A DNA stretch of 64,000 nt from Monocercomonoides exilis (GCA_001643675.2 LSRY02000003.1:62001-126000); one strand, 5' to 3'. Positions 1 through 15,300 are shown, counted from the stretch's first letter. Notes: a model not told the origin generated them from the letters alone. Numbers and translations: made by a program.

Positions 1-1
1 T

Positions 2-3000
2 GATCAAAGACAAATCCAGCAATTCATTTATGTTTTCCTTTTTTATTGTTGCCTTATAAACGTTGATTTCTCTCTGATGGGGCACGTTTCATCATCTTCT
101 TTGAAAAAGACTCAAAGTTCATTTCTTGACGAAGGAACAGTAACAGGTTTTTTTTTGCTTTTTGATTTTCCTGATTTTTCGAATTTTTCGGTTGGTTTGC
201 ACTTTAATAAAAAAATAGAAATCATAGCTCTTTTGACTCAAGAAACTGTTCAAAGAAGAAATTTTCTTCGATTTGTTTCCAAAAAAATGAGAGAAAAACT
301 TCTTTCAGGAAAAGAACTTCCTGTAACCGTTAGTATATTTGAAAGATTGGGAATTATTCTAAAGAAGGAAAAAACTGCTATTCAAAATTTAGCATTGAAC
401 ATTATATACATGTATGCCCGAAGAGGAGTTCAGCATTCTTGGATTGCTTCTGGAAATGCTTTTTTTGAGATGGCTCTTTTCACAAACATTCTTTCTGATC
501 TTGAGGCAATTATCATTGATGTCACAAAAAGTTACAACGTACGTATTCTATCTGTGCACTGCTACGTCCTTTTTATGCAAGGAAAGGTGATAAATCTAGA
601 TCTTTTGAACGGAATTCTTGATTTTATAATCGAAGATCTACAACCTATTCCTTCATTATCAAGCAGAATCCCTAAATTAACTGCATCGTTGTATCTTCTT
701 TCAATTCTTGCGAATCGCGGAGGTTTGCAACACAAAATATTTGAAAAAATTTTCATTTTTCCTTCAAAATATATATAAATTACTTCTTCCAGAACATCAT
801 GTTCTTATGACAATCAGAGGGGTATTTTCGCTCGTTAGGCTATATTTGCATCATCCGTGTGTTCCTGTGTCGCTTTCTGCTGTGTGTGCCGCGTCAGAGC
901 TGTGTTATGGATCACCCGAAAAAGTGACAGATCTTGTGGAACATGAGCATATTCTTCATCTGATGTATTATTTGCTTCCAATTCTGAATCCAGCGAGCGG
1001 AAGGTTGGTAGCACCAGCTGATGCAACTTTTGCGTTTTGTGGAGAAGAAGAGAGCGATTCAGAGGAGAAAGACGATGGAGGAGTAAGAGAAGACAAAAGA
1101 GAAAGAGAAAGAAGAAGAAGAATAGAAAATGCCAGATTGATAGCAGCATGCAATTCAAACACTTTCGAAGCAATAGAAGAAGAAGAAGATGGAAAGAGCG
1201 GAGATGCTGCTGATACACACAGCAGCTCTGAAATCAGAAAGAAAAAGAGGAAAAGACGAAAGAAAATGAAATACGACGATGCAAAAGAGGAAGCAGTCAA
1301 TGGGACACACAAAGACAGCACAAGAGACTTGAGCATCCAAAGTGGTATGTCCACAAAGCTCTATCAGTTTTCGCAGTTGGCAAAGAAAATGTTCGTCCCT
1401 TCGAAAGCGCCTGACATTCGCAACAAAAAACATCCCCATCACAAATTCCCCGGCCCTCTCACACTCTCCTTTGTGCTCTCCTTTCCGACTCGACTGCAGC
1501 CTTTTCTGCCTCGTCCACTTTCAGTCAATATTCCTGATGAAATTCTGCCTCAAAACAAACAAACACCCTCAGATGGAACTGCACTTGTTTCTTCCTCTTC
1601 TTCATCTTCATCACCATCATCATCATCATCATCTTCTTCTTCTTCTTCAATCTCTCCTTTCGTATATCCATCTTCATCTGACGTTCCTCTTCTCCACAGT
1701 CTTCTCCCAGCCTCTTCTGTGCTCAACACTTCCCTCTCTGCCCACACCACCTCTTCTCTGCTTTCTCTCTCTGACTCCAGCACTCAGCAAAACGACCCCT
1801 CTCAAGCAGATCAAGCTGCCCTTCCTCTTCTTCCCCCTCTTCCTTCTGAAAGTGTCTGCCCTCCAACAACAGCTGCTGTCACTTCTCTTTCGTATCTGCC
1901 GACACTCCATTCAGACGATTCCCTCTCAGACGCCCTCACCCCTCCTTCCACCCCTTCACCCCCAATGACACACAACAACCTGGCAATACAGACAAACAAG
2001 AGGTTGCTGCCTTCTTTGTCTTCCTCTTCTTCCTCTTTTTCTTCCTCTTCTTCCTCTTCTTTTTCCTCCTCTTCTTTTTCTTCTTCCTCTTTTTCTTCTT
2101 ATGACAACTTCGTTTTGTCTCTTTCTGTGCCTTCGTCTGTTCTCTCGCGCTTTCCTTCCATAAGACGATGGCTGATTGCCTCTAAAATTGTCATCAAAGA
2201 CGAAGTGATACGACCTGAAGAGCATTCGCAAGCACACTCAAGCAGCAAAAAGAGGAAAGAGGAGAAGAATGACAGGGGAAACGAAAGGGAGATGATGAAC
2301 AAGAAGAAGAAGAAAAAGAAGAAGGAAAAGGAAAAGGGGAAATGGAAGCACAGAAGTGGATCAGCAAAAGAAGAAGGCAGTTTGGCTGGAGAAGATGGCA
2401 AAGAAGAGAAAAGAAGGAAAACAAGAGAAAGAGAAAGGGAGAAAGAGAAAGAAAAGACAAGAGAAAAGAGAAAAAAAGAAAGAACAAATGAGCAAAGCAA
2501 AAAGCACAAGATGTTGAATGAGAAGGGATTTTATCCGCAATCACATGTTTTTGAGCCATTTCAGCTGACGAAGAGCAATCCATTGGACAGCTACGCATTG
2601 AAAGAGCAGCGAAAAGCAGAAAAGCGGAAGAAAGAGAGAGAGAAAGAGAGAAAGAGGCTGAGGGAGAAGATGAAAGAGAAAGAGAAGGAGAGAAAGATGA
2701 AGGCAGACAAACTGAAAGAACAGAAAATTCTGAACTTTATTCAAAGACTCAAAGAGAAAGAAAAGATGGCTTTGAAAGTGCCTTCAAAGAAAACACATTT
2801 AAACAGAGAAAAAGTCATCAAGAAGCCAGCTGAAGGAGGAGGGAACATTTCAGTTGACAAAAAGGAGGAAGAAAAAGGAGGAGGAGGAGGAGGAGGAGTT
2901 GGAGGAAGCGGTGGTGGAGATGAAGAAGAAGAGGAAGAAGAGGAAGTGGAAGAGGAAGACGATATAGTCGAGGAAGAGATTGTGTACAAGTGCGACAAGA

Positions 3001-6000
3001 TTGAGAAGCTGATGGTGAAACATTGGGATGTCTATTGTGAGGCAGAGATGAAATATGAAGTGGCCAAAGAGATGCAATGGAAAGAGAACTGCGAGAAAAG
3101 ACAGGCTGAACTTGGCTTGTCTCCTTCTGCTGGTGCAATCACAACAACAAACACTCAGAATCAGAACACCCCTTCTGCTTCTTCTGCTTCTTCTACTTCT
3201 ACTACTTCTGCTGCTGTTCCAATATCATCATCAGCATCTGCATCTTCCTCTTCATCCTCTTCTTCTTCTTCTTCTTCTGGCGTGGCTGATATTCCTTCAG
3301 TCTCTTTGTTTTCTCCTGCTCTTCTGTCCAACCATTCCCCCAATATCGCCAACTCTGCCTATCATTTCCAATCGCTTGAGTCTTCTTCCTCTGCAACACA
3401 ATCAGATGCAACAGCCTCTGCCAATCAATCTCATTTCCCTTCTCTTCTCAGACTGTCTCAATCTATGCACCATCTCAACAGCTCCAAGCTTCCTTCTTCT
3501 TCTTCTTCTTCTTCTTCTTTCAATCTTCATTTCTTGCCAAATGCTGATGTGCTTCCTTCCTCTTCTTCTTCTTCTTCTTCCACTTCATCTCCTCTTCGAC
3601 TCTCTGCCATTGCTCAATCATCATCTTCTTTATCTTCCTCTTCCTCTTCCTCTTCCTCTTCTTCTATTCTGTTTACCAGACCATATCAAGATGACTCCCA
3701 AAGTGCAACTATTGACACAAAACTCCCAATGCTCCATACGCCTTCTCCCATCCACCCCATCATCCATTCTCCTCAAACATTTGCTTATTCAACTCAGCCT
3801 CTTCCTTATTCTTCATCATCATCTTCCTCTTCCTCCTCCTCTTCTTCTTCTTCTGCCAATTGCAATGTAATCTCTTCATATCCTTCTTCTCCATTCGCCT
3901 CTTCCTCATCAAACAGCCCCCTTCATTCACCCAGCCATCTCACAAAGTGCAAAAGCAAACACCAAAACGAGATGACTTCTTCTTCTCCTTCTTCTTCTAC
4001 TGCCAAAGCCACATCATCATCATCATTCTCTTCTTCTTCTTCCTCTTCCTCTTCCACTTTGCATCGTCGCCAGCACATTCGCTCCAACTCCTTGTCTTCC
4101 ACTCCTTCTGCTGCGTCTGCTGCTGCCATCGCTGCCTCCTTCGCCCACACCATCCACTTGACAGCTGCTCAGCCTGTGTTTCCCTTCGACTTCATCCCAA
4201 CTTCCCTCCCTCCTTCTGCCCCAGGCACAGTTGTAGCTTCTCTCCCTCCTCCTCAACAGCCTCCTTCTCCTTCCAATTGTGACACAAACATCAACGGCAA
4301 CTCTGCTGAAATTGCATCAAACAATCATTTGGATGCTTCAAGTTGTCCTCCTTCAACAAAAGATGACAATCAAAAGTTGTCTTCTTTGTCTCATTCGTCT
4401 CCTCTGCCTCCTTCTTCCTCTTCTTCTTTCCTTCTTTCCTCTCCTTCTATGCTCACTCCACAATCAAATGCCTCTCTTTCCTCTTCTGTCTCTTTTCACA
4501 CGCCAACACCCCCTCAATCCTCTCCTCTTTCTTCCTCTTTCTCCAGCACATCATCTTCTTCTCCTTCTCCATCTGCTTCATCATCATCATCATCTTCTTC
4601 TTCTTCTTCCACCTCTTCCTTTTATTCCTCTCTTCCTTCCTCTCCCACCCGTTCCTTCTCTTCCACTCCTCCGTCTTCCCTCTCCTCCACCCCAAACATC
4701 CCCCACACCCCTCCTCTTCCTTCTCCTTCCTCTCCTTCCACACCTTCCACATCGCCTGAACCTTTTCTCGTCACCATCTCTCCACAAATCGCTTCGTTGC
4801 GCTCTCAAATTCTGATCAACAGAAGTCGAATGTCCAGACGCCGCTTCTCTTCTTACCGCAACACACCAAATGAAAAGAGAACTGTCTCACCTGCTCTGCC
4901 AAACAAGGAATCTTTTTCTACTTCTACCTCCTCTTCTTCTTCTCATTCAAAAATGTCATATTCGAAGAGTCATTCAGCTTCTCCTGCAATCAACAAAGTT
5001 ATTCCACAAACATCTTCCTCTTCCTCTGCATTTACCTCTTCTCCTTCTTCTCCCTCATCTCCTCTTTCTTCTCGTGTCATCAACTCATCTGCACTCTTCC
5101 ACAAGTTAACTTCTCCTCCGTCTCCTTCCTCTCTTTGCATCGCCCGTTCTGTTTCTGCTGCTCCTCAACAACAGCCAAACACGCAACATCAACAAAAACA
5201 AAAATATGAACATGAACATGAACATCATCACGACAATCAAAATGATTATGAACAATGTCGTTACAATCATCACACTCACAGTCACAATCATCATCATCAT
5301 CATCATCATCACTCACATTCTCCTCATTCTCCTTCTTCACCAACATCTCCTTCATCTTCATCATCTGCTCTTTCCAGCAAATGCATCAGCAAAAACAGCA
5401 ACACAAAAGCGAATGACAAAAAGGCTCATCCTTCTTCTTCTTCTCCTCCTCCTCGTTCTGCCTCTCAGCACAAAGAAAGAAGGTATTCTCTCTCCAAACT
5501 CGATCGCCTCACATTCCCCATCCCACCAAAGCCAACAGACAATCTTCTTTCTGATGCTTTTCCTGCATATTTTGTGAAGCCAAAGACGAACTCTTCGCCG
5601 GCTGTTCCGTCTCCTCTGCATGTCATCTCAACCGCAGCTGCTTCGTCAACTGCCTCAACAACAACATCCTCCTCTGCTCTCACTCTGTCTGCTTCCTCCT
5701 CTTTTTCTTCTTTGCCTCCCTCAAATTCGTCTTCGGCTGCTTTCCCTCCTTTCCGCCCGCTTTCTTCTTCCAAACTCTCTCCGTCTTCCAATTCGCCTCT
5801 GTTTTCATTCTCGTCTTCCTCTTCTCCTTCTTCCCACTCTCCTCTTTCCTTCCTCCGCTCTTCCACTCCCCCTTCTCTTCCTGCTGTCCATCCATCTGCC
5901 TCTTCCACAATTGACACCCCGCCTTCTTCTCCTCAGCTCAAAAAGAACACAAAGAAGGCAAAGAAATACATGTTGCCTACTGTCTCCAGCGTAGTCATCA

Positions 6001-7439
6001 CTCAAACAACTCTCAAAACTCCTCTTTCTTTGTCTTCTTCACCTTCTGCCCAACATTCACCTGCTTTCAAACAAACAGATGTTTATCAATTGCAATTGCA
6101 AAATAGAAAAGAATCAACTGCAACTACTTCTGCCACCACTCCTCTTCCTCTTCCTCCTCATCCACCACCTTCTTCTTCTTCTTCATCAAAGCCAGTTTGC
6201 ATTTCTTCTTCTGCAGAACCCATTCGCACAACAAACAACCCATCCAATCTCAATCTCTCTCATCCACATGCAGACAACAATCAAGCTGTGTCTGAGCCAA
6301 TGTATCCTTTCCTTCTTCCTCCTTCTCCTTTTGTTCTTCCTCTTTCTCCTCTTCTTGTTGCTCAGCTGCAGCCACAAAAGCAGCACCGCTTTTCTTTCTC
6401 CCTCTCATCGCTGTTGAAGCAATCGAAGAAGGACGATAGAAAAGAAGAGGATGAAGGAAATGAAGACAATAAAGAAGAAGAAAAAGACAAAATTGATGAA
6501 GAGGCAGAGGAGAACAGCGAGAAAAGCAACATCCAATCCAAACGGCTTCTTGTGCAGAACAACCCGTTCATCGAGCACCAGAGCCAGCACACTCTGCGAA
6601 AGAACACACCTTATTCATCATTGAGTGACGTGTGCATTGAGTCTGTCTCGAACATCCTGCATTTGGTGTTCTCCCTCTCTTGCTCGCCGGCTGTGCTGCA
6701 GCGCATATTTCAAATGAGAGGCTGGTTCGACCGCATCTCCACCTGCTGCCATCCTGATGCGCCACTCGAGTGGAGAAGGTGGAGCATCAACTGTTTGTAC
6801 AACTTTGTGTTCTTTTCAACTGTCGAGCAGCTTTCTCTGTTTGTACATACATCAGGCTGTGTGTCTATTCTGTCAGTGGCAAATTGTGAGTGTGTGGAGG
6901 TTGTGTTGCTACCAGCACTGAATGCGGTGTATTCACTTTTAAGGAAGACGAAGAAGCTCGCTTGGAAGCACGTGAACGAGAACGAAGAAGAGAGTGGAGA
7001 GGAGGATGAGGAAGAGATAGAAGATGAAGAAGAGGATCATATTGTTGGTAGAGAGAAAGAAAGAGATATGAAAGGAAGAAATGTCGATGATGATGAAGAG
7101 ATTATGTTGTTTGAAGGAGAATATTATGAAATTGAGGCTGAAAAGAGCAGAGAATTTGAATTTGACAACTTCAGCGACATAAACTATTCGAAGAGTTCGA
7201 ATAGCAAAACAAGCAGAAGCAGCAGAAAGACAAAGAAAAGAAAAGTTAAAGAAGAGTCTTCCAGTTGCAGTTGTTGCGATGTGGGTGTTCGTGAGATAGA
7301 TGTTGCAGATGCAGAAGTGGAAAGGCAGATGGAAGAAGACGGAATAAGAGACTTAGTCACGTCGTTGGTATTCCATCAGAATGGAAAGGTGAAAGGCACC
7401 TCGCGTGCTATTCTTGTGCTGATTGCTGATCGTTTATAA
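2..7439 (+). CDS. Giant Ser-rich protein with ARM/HEAT-like ends, 5' partial
   Basis: Two exons join at 722/793. Exon 1 is open from base 2 in the frame of the ATG at 77, so the 5' end may lie outside the window. Removing intron 723-792 restores one frame and joins two helical stretches (...SILANRG | EHHVLMTIRGVF...). The first 320 or so residues and a stretch near the C-terminus (about 6620-6960: SVSNILHLVFSLSCSPAV, WRRWSINCLYNFVF) look like armadillo/HEAT helices. The 2,000 residues between are low complexity: long Ser runs from TCT/TCC/TCA triplets, Lys/Glu/Arg-rich coiled-coil-like segments, a Gly run, and a His run near 5280-5320. The C-terminus is acidic. I recognise no enzyme domain. 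A scaffold or regulatory protein is a guess. The gene ends in TAA and converges on the TmcB-like gene. Confidence 0.8.
723..792 (+). other. Spliceosomal intron, 70 nt, phase 1
   Basis: It begins GTTTGC and ends CTTCTTCCAG. Both flanking frames stop inside or just past it, and removing exactly these bases gives a continuous frame with leftover 1 + 2 bases forming a Glu codon. Confidence 0.75.
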
Positions 7440-9316
7440 GAAGAGCATGATTGAATGAACAACATTGATAGTGTTGTTTTAAAAAAAAATGAAGAATTGA
7501 GTCCAGATGTTGTGTGAACCATCCCAATCCTGTTGTTTTATGAACAAATTAATTCGTTTCTTGTTTAATCATTATATTTTAATTATTTTTTCGGAAAGTG
7601 TTTTCAATTGTCGAAATATGAGAGTTTCAGATAGGTTGATTGCAATTGTCATCATCATCATCATCATTGCTATTAGGAAATGCTTGTTCAAATAATTGAA
7701 TGCTTTGTTGTTATATTCACTGTATCATTGTTGTATTTTTCATTTTCACGCAATTTCAGTTCTTTTTTGCTGACTTTATTTTGAAGTTAAGCCAAAAGAT
7801 CTGTTTTGCTTCATTGTTGTTTCTTTCCATATGATGCCATTTTTGTTTAACTACATATTATTTAATTTGACGATTCAGAAATTTTATTCTTGTTGTATGA
7901 GCCCAGCATTTATTAGATGTTTATTTTTCTTTTTGAGAAGTTGATTGAGAAAGTGAACAATTTTTTATAGAAATTCATTATTTTGATCGTTTTTTTTTCT
8001 TTAAACAATCTTTTCTACATTTTCCCTTTTTACAAACATTAATTTATTCTTTTCATTCGTTTCTTTGTGATATCTTTTCTGTGATTGTACCAAATTTGCG
8101 TATCTATTTTTCAAGTAAAAAACAAATTTTTATAAGAGTATTTGCTTATTTATTTTCCATTCGTATTTCTTTTCATATCATATTCACTTAGAATTTTGTT
8201 TTCTTTGTTTTATATTTCAATTTGCGTTATATTGTGTTATGTTTTCTTCCCCTGATTTATGAAAAATTCAAATAAAGTACGAATGATGAGATCAATTCTT
8301 CAAAAGAAATTAAATTTTATTTTCCAGAAATTAATTTGGTATGATAAAATAAGATGCATCAGAAATTTGATTCTCTTTCAATGAATAACAAGAAATATTG
8401 TGATTTAATTTATCACAGATAGAACAACAAATATTGATTGCGCAAAAAACAACGGTCATTCTTGAATGAAAACTTCTGTGAAGAAAATGAAAATGTTCTT
8501 TCCAAATAATATTTCATAAGTGGAGAAAAAAATACTTATCAATAAAGCATTCGTGAAACACAAAAGAAACACAAAAATCATCCTCCTCTCCTCTTCCTCT
8601 TTTTCCTCTTCCTCTTTCGTAAATTGAATAAAAACTTCAAATTCTTTGTTGTTATTGAAGTGGAATGAAAAATAAAATTGAAATGTTTTGATTTCCGCGT
8701 TTAAAGACAATAAAACACCGTCCAACAAAAGAACTGAGAAAATATAAGCGCATTAAAAGTACGAACAATGTAAACGCTGATGGAAAATAAGAAGCAAAAA
8801 CAAAATTAAAGCACTCAAATTTCACATTTCGCAAATTATCAGAAAAAATGTCGGACTTTTAGTGCATCAACTTTGTAAAAATTAAAAGTTGCTCATTAAA
8901 AGAAAGGTGTTCAAAAAGAAAGGTAATTTCCAACATTTCAAAGCAAAAATAAATGAACTGATTTGAAGAACAAATTATTTTTATTGAAACAAAAAGTATC
9001 ACACTAACAACAGCAAAAATAAAGAATTGCCAAAGAAAAGAATGATAAAACGATGTTAGCAAATCAAATGCTATCAAAGATGAAATGAAACGATTGGAGA
9101 AAATCAAACATGTCATAAGCTAATTATAATTCTTGATTTCTATCATTGTGCATCGCACACAAAATTCAAATAAAAAAACCTAATGGAAATTCTGTAAATT
9201 AAATAAAATTCTAATCAAAGGTGTAAATCGGAAAGAATTAAAAATAATTCGCTTGCTCTTATCACATTTGATAACTGGCATACCAAATTAATCTTTTAAT
9301 TGGATTCAAAAGCATA
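7440..9316. other. AT-rich spacer between convergent genes
   Basis: The spacer lies between the 3' ends of two convergent genes. It is AT-rich with homopolymer tracts and stops in all frames. The short open stretches (for example 8456-8834 on the minus strand) are hydrophobic, low-complexity readings of T/A-rich DNA without start context. I see no RNA gene or repeat. Confidence 0.6.
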
Positions 9317-12300
9317 TCACGAATTTGATAGTGCCAATATCTTCATCATGTCCTCAAACTGCTGTTTCTCCTTCATCGATGCATTTTCACCATTCAAATG
9401 ACGAATTGCAGATGGTGGAACAGATGGCACAAACATGTCCAGCTCTTCATCTTTATCCTCTCCGTAACTTTCGGCTGTATCCATTCGCATCCCAAGAAAT
9501 AGAGAAAGCTCACTATCACACTGCTGAATGTCCTTGTTGATGATTGTTGATGCAAGCAACGCCAAGTCTGACTCGCTCACATTCACTTCTTTCCTTTTGT
9601 TCTCTCCTTCATTCGCTTTCCTCTTGTTCGAGCTTCTTTTCTTCCTCTTGTGCCTTTTCCCAATCAAATGTGCAATGTCCTCATCGTCCCAGCTGTCCAC
9701 AAACTTCCAGAATATTTCCTCAGCTTTCTTCAGCAGATTAATATGTACCGCATAATGCTCCATCTTCGGTCTCATCGGGAACTCATACTTATCCATCAGG
9801 CTTTCTTCCAATGTGAAATGATTCAGCATTGTTATCATCATTTTCACAACAGAACTTCGCTCTTCCTGAATTAGCTCATCCATCTCATCTCGCGGCTCTT
9901 TATATGCACTCGCCTCAAAATCAGAATCTGCTTTCTTTGATCCGCCTTGTTTCTCTTTTCTTCTCTCTCTTTCTTTCCTATTTCTATCTTTCTCTTTCTC
10001 CTTTTCATTATTCTCTTTGTCTTTTCCTTTGCCTGTGCCTGTTTTCTTTCTTCTTTTTAACTTGATGTTCGTCAGCGCGTCAGCCACATCTGCAATTGAC
10101 TCAATTACTGTTCTGTGTGCGTCGTCCAGAATAGCAATTCCTGTTTCGCCGTCTTCTTCCAGCGCTATCTGAGGCCGATGAACATGAGCCAAATCGCCAA
10201 TTGCATTAGAAAGAAGTGAAATCTCTTTCAAAGCCGAAGGGATTGGCATGAATAGAAGCAAAGCTACCACAAACATCAACACAAGCACTGTGACAAACAC
10301 AGACAAGATGACCGTCTCAGATGTCTCTGCATAAGTCTCCATCTGCGCTAGAAGATGATCGCCTATTCGCATCATGCCCCATTGGATGTCTGCCTCTGAT
10401 GCCAGCATGATAAAGCTGAAATCATCTCCTTCATCGTCAATAAGTTCCTCCGGAGTCTCTGATAGCGCTGTTGTTGTCTCTTGATATCGCATCAGCAGCT
10501 CCTCCAATCCATTGTACAACCCCACAATACCTGGTGTTCGCAGCTCAGAACACTCCTGCTCATCCAAAACAAGACAGTCGGTTGGATTTTTCATTATCCA
10601 AGTCACAAAATCGTCTTTTCCTTGCACTTTTGGCACTGAAATAGCGTCCAACATGTCATCTCCTGTCAAATATGTAGATGAGCCTGCTTTGGCACCTTGC
10701 ATGAATCGCATAGTGAGTGTGATGAGGAGATTTCCAAGTCCAGCAATGATTGGTCGGACGTTCTTTCTGCTTGTAATGAAAGATGTGTTGCGAATAACTG
10801 GAGATGTGTAGCGGTCCGAGCGATACACAACGGAATTTCCACCTGTTTCTGTGCTTCCATAAAAATCATTGGAAAAAGGAAACGAGCCAGACGAATTTTC
10901 AGTAAATGAAGAATTATTTGCATTTGAGGATATAGGCGAAACATAATCATACTCCGGAAATACGTTGTTTCCTACGAACATCGTAGAAAACTGGGAGATC
11001 TGTACAACGATTACTCTTCGGTACTCGTTTATTGCAATAGAAGCAGCACGTGAGGTGATTTCACTCATAAATATCATAATAATCACAAAATAAGACTCAA
11101 CAAGAAACATAATCAGAACAATCCCCACGATAATCCTCACCTTCAGCCCTTTTGGCACAATCGAGTGAATGGACTGCAGCTTCTGCTCCACATCATCCTG
11201 CCTCCGCTGGACGATTCTATCAATCTCTATTTCCTCGTCCTCTTCAATCAGCTCTTCCATTTCTGTCTCTTTCGCTTTTGTTTTGTTCTTCTTTCTCGAT
11301 TTACGATGATGACTGCTTTCATTTTCATCGCTACTTGTTGATTCCTCTTTTGATTCGTCACTTTCGTTGCTGTCATCGTATTTTTTCTGGCTTTTAGAAT
11401 TTCTTCCTCGATTTTTGCTCTTTTTATCATATGCATCCTTCTTTTTAGTATTTGATGTTAAATTCTTTTTCTTTCCTTTATTTATTTTTCCAAAATCCGT
11501 TTCGTCATCATAGTCATCCTCATCTCCAGCATCTGTTCCATAAAGCTCATCTGAACTGTCTCTGAACGCCATTTTCGTGTCATTCGATTCTTCGTCAGTG
11601 TTATCACTTCTCCTGGAGTTTATTGAATTCTCATGCATTTCATCCTCTTCTCCACCAGCTGTGTTATTATCATCATCGTCATCTCCTTCCTCGCTGCTAT
11701 TATTGTACTTCTTGCTTCTCTTCTGCTTTTGTTTGCGTTTTAATCTTCTGCTCCTCTTTCCGTGATTGCTGCTATTCTTCTCATCTTCATCATCCTCATC
11801 GTTCTCGTTCTCGTTCTTATTAAACTTTGCACTGCTTCCTCCATTTGTCGATGAAAGTTCGCTGTTGATCTTCACTTTAATTGCCTTTTCTCCTGAATTA
11901 ATACTTCCTCCATCACCTTCTGATGTTATGTCTTCATTCCGCTCAGATTCCACATCCAACGACGATGTCGTTGTTCTTGTGGCCGAATTCGTTTTTGTGG
12001 AAGACTTCCCATTCGCTCCACCTTTCTCTATCTTCTCCAGCATCTGCTGCGCATCCTCAATGCTGATGGTGCACAGCAGCGAAAGCTTCTCCTTCCTTTC
12101 GATGATCAGCTGTCGAATAAATAGCGAGATAGGCAGGATGGTCGAGATGCCAAGAATGACCATTCCAATCACCAGGCAAACGATAACTGAAATAAACGCA
12201 GACTGCACATTATCCTCAACTCCAATGTTTGCAGTCAAAAAGATATTTTTCAGCTCTTCAGTCAACACAAATGGCGTGTTGAGGATAAGCGCAGCCATTC

Positions 12301-15300
12301 CACGGTGGAACACAGAAACATCTGATGCGAAGACGTCGTTAATTTCATTCTGCAATGAAGAATGTGAATGGTGTAAATGTTGAGATGGAGATGAAGAAAA
12401 AGAGGATCTTGCGATGGAATGATTTGTTCTCCCTCGAAAATAATTTTTTGGAGATTCACTCCGCTTCTCTTTTAAATGGTGAAGTTTGCGAGAAAGAGAA
12501 GAAGGTCTTGAAGAGGAAGAAGAATAGCGAGCCCTTTCTGTATTAGCACATGCTGCTGACTTTCGGCTGAAAATACGATGAAACAAAGAAAATAAATTAC
12601 CAGCAGAATCGTCATCAGCATGATCGCTTTTACAGAACTCAGGCTCAAATGTTTGAAATGCAAATAAAGACTTTGATTTTTGATCTGACAAATTGTCTCC
12701 TTTTGAATTGTCAGTCTGCTCGATGTTAGGATTATTGCTATTGCGATTCAGATTGACAGAATCGTGTTCCGATGGCTTTCTAAAGCCATGTGATTCTTTG
12801 CAACGTGATGTTGGTTTAACATCACCAGAAGAATCAGAAATACTCGTAAAGCTGTTTAAAGCGTAATTATCACTCAAAGGATTTTGAGAACTGAATTGTT
12901 CGCTAATTAATGATGTTCGATCAATTGCGTTGATTGGATTTGTGCTCCTTGCAGCATTTGTATCAAACTCGTTGCATTTGTCTATTTCACCCAGCATTCG
13001 AAAATCGTCTGATATTTTGGAACAGTTTCCTGTATCCAACCTGTCAAATACAAGGTTGGCTGTATACCTTCTTGCTTGCTCCTCTGCATCTCCTTCTCCT
13101 CCGCCTTCTGCATCAGGCACATTCTCCGTGTCTGTCTCATTCTTGTCATCAACAGCAATCAGCGAGTCGAATGATGCTTCCATCCCAACATCCACATTCC
13201 ACTCCATCAAATCCAATAAATTCACTTTTTTTTGGTTAAGAGCAGCCAATCGCCATTTCGTAGGTATAAGCGCAGGACTAACGTTTCTTCTTTTTTTGGT
13301 TTGCTTTTCTGTTTGAATTTTACTTTTTTGCTTGTTTTCTTCTTCAGCTTGTCTTTTGCTGTTGTTTTGTTGCAAGCCTTCCTGTTCTTCTTCTGAAAGT
13401 TGTTCTTCATATGTTCCACTTCCGTAATCGTTTGTCACCAATTTCACCATTTTCGGTTCAACCCACGTGTAATCAACGTTTTTCCATGAGCTCAACGAAG
13501 CAGATGTGGTGTAGAGTCTCTCAAACTGCTCAGCGCATTCTTCCACAGTCTCCAGCACAAGGCCCTTGTCTTCATCGATGTAATAGTCAGCCATGTCGTC
13601 GAAGTCTGTGCTGTTGTACTTCACAACATACATCGCATGCTGAAGCAGATCCACCACGTAGTTCACATTCTGACTGATCGCAATGGCATCTCTTTCATTC
13701 TCTGTGTATACAATTGCCACTGAAAAATGCTGTCTCACCAACAGAAACGAGAACAGGAACAGCCCAAAGACTGTTGTCAGAGCCACAACCAGCGGCAAAG
13801 TTATGCGCCATCCTGTTCCTGTTCCCTTTTTGGCACCTAACATCTCGTCGGTCAGGTTGAGCTTGTGTCTGTTGGATGAGCGAGCTTCTTTCTTTGCTTT
13901 CTTCTTCTTTTGTTTGCGTTGATTATGAACAGAATTCGGTGAATACATTGAAGGTGTATGAGGAAGTGGTGAATTGTCGTTGAGACTGTACTGACTGAGC
14001 ATGTTATGCTGATCATATGTGTGCACACTTGACGCCTTTGATATCAGAGATGATGTCGATGCGATGCCAGCTGATGAGAAGACTCCAACTCCACCGTTCG
14101 CATTGAACGCAACATTCTGCTGCTCTTCTGGATCACCATAGCCCAGCTGTGAGATGTAGTTGTCTCCAGCAGCGTTTTCATACGACAGCATCGACGTCAG
14201 CACGGTTTCTTCCTCAAACGCATCTGCCTCCTGCAACAGCGATATAGCTGCTGCCTCATCGAAAAACACGTCCCGCAACAAAAGTGAAAATGCCCTCATG
14301 ACATTTGGCGAGTTTGGATGAGATTCCAACAGGCTGATGTAGATCTTCTGTGAGCTCATCCCGTTCTCCAGCGCCTTCAGCGTGTGGCCCATCACCTGCT
14401 GCACATCCACCAGTCGACGCGAAATGAGTGCAAATGCTCTTATCAGATGCGCCTTTGCGGTCTGATACAGCCGCTCTGCCTGCTGCATCTGCACGTGAAT
14501 GTTGTACGACGAGCTCAGTCCACCCTGTGCATCTGTGTCTCTCTCTTCTCCGCCAATCTTCTCATCTCCAAAGTCGTCCAAATGGCCTTGCGATCCGCTC
14601 CCGCCACATCTTGCTCCTCGTCCTTCGCTCATAATGCGCTCCATCTCTTTCATCTTCGCAAAGCACACCCAGCGGTTCGTCCAGCCCGGGTGCATGTCCA
14701 TCGCCCGCTGCAGCTGAGTGCCCATTCGCAGCGGGCGGTTGCAGAACTCTTCCACAAACAGCGCATACGTCACCCGCAGATCTGCTGAGCCAGAAAAGCG
14801 CTCTTTTCTGATTGCTTCGTGGAGAATTGACTCAGTGAACTCGACGATGGCAGTAAATGCTGGAGATTCATTTGAAGAAGGCGAGTTGAGCGGATGAGTG
14901 GCTCGTTTGACAGGGCAAGTGGCTGTTTCGAGGGACTCGTCATACAAAAAGCGGATGCTTTGCTCGACTTCTTCGGGTGTTTCGAGTGTTTTGACAATAG
15001 ATTTGACCAAAGACGGGTGAATGGCTGGGATATCCGGAGGAGAGCATTCTTCGAGAGAAGGAGGAGAGAAAGCAGAACAAGCAGAGGAAGATGATGAGGA
15101 ACAGGAAGGCGCTGTATACGAAAACGGAACATTCTGAGAGAAAAACGGAGATGCACGCAAAGTGCCTGGCACGGTTGGGGTAGAGGACGCAGAAGAATAT
15201 GAAGGAGAAGAAGCCAAAGAAGCAGTTGATGTGGTTTTGTTCGTCGGCAGGTTCGTTGAATGTGCAGCTGCGGCTGTTTGGACAGCGATGCGCGCAGGTG

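Noticed and set aside
1342-6417. Many Leu-, Ser- or Lys-rich frames overlapping the first giant gene
   Set aside because: They are other-frame readings of TCT/CTT/TTC repeats; the main frame is continuous and ends in structured sequence.
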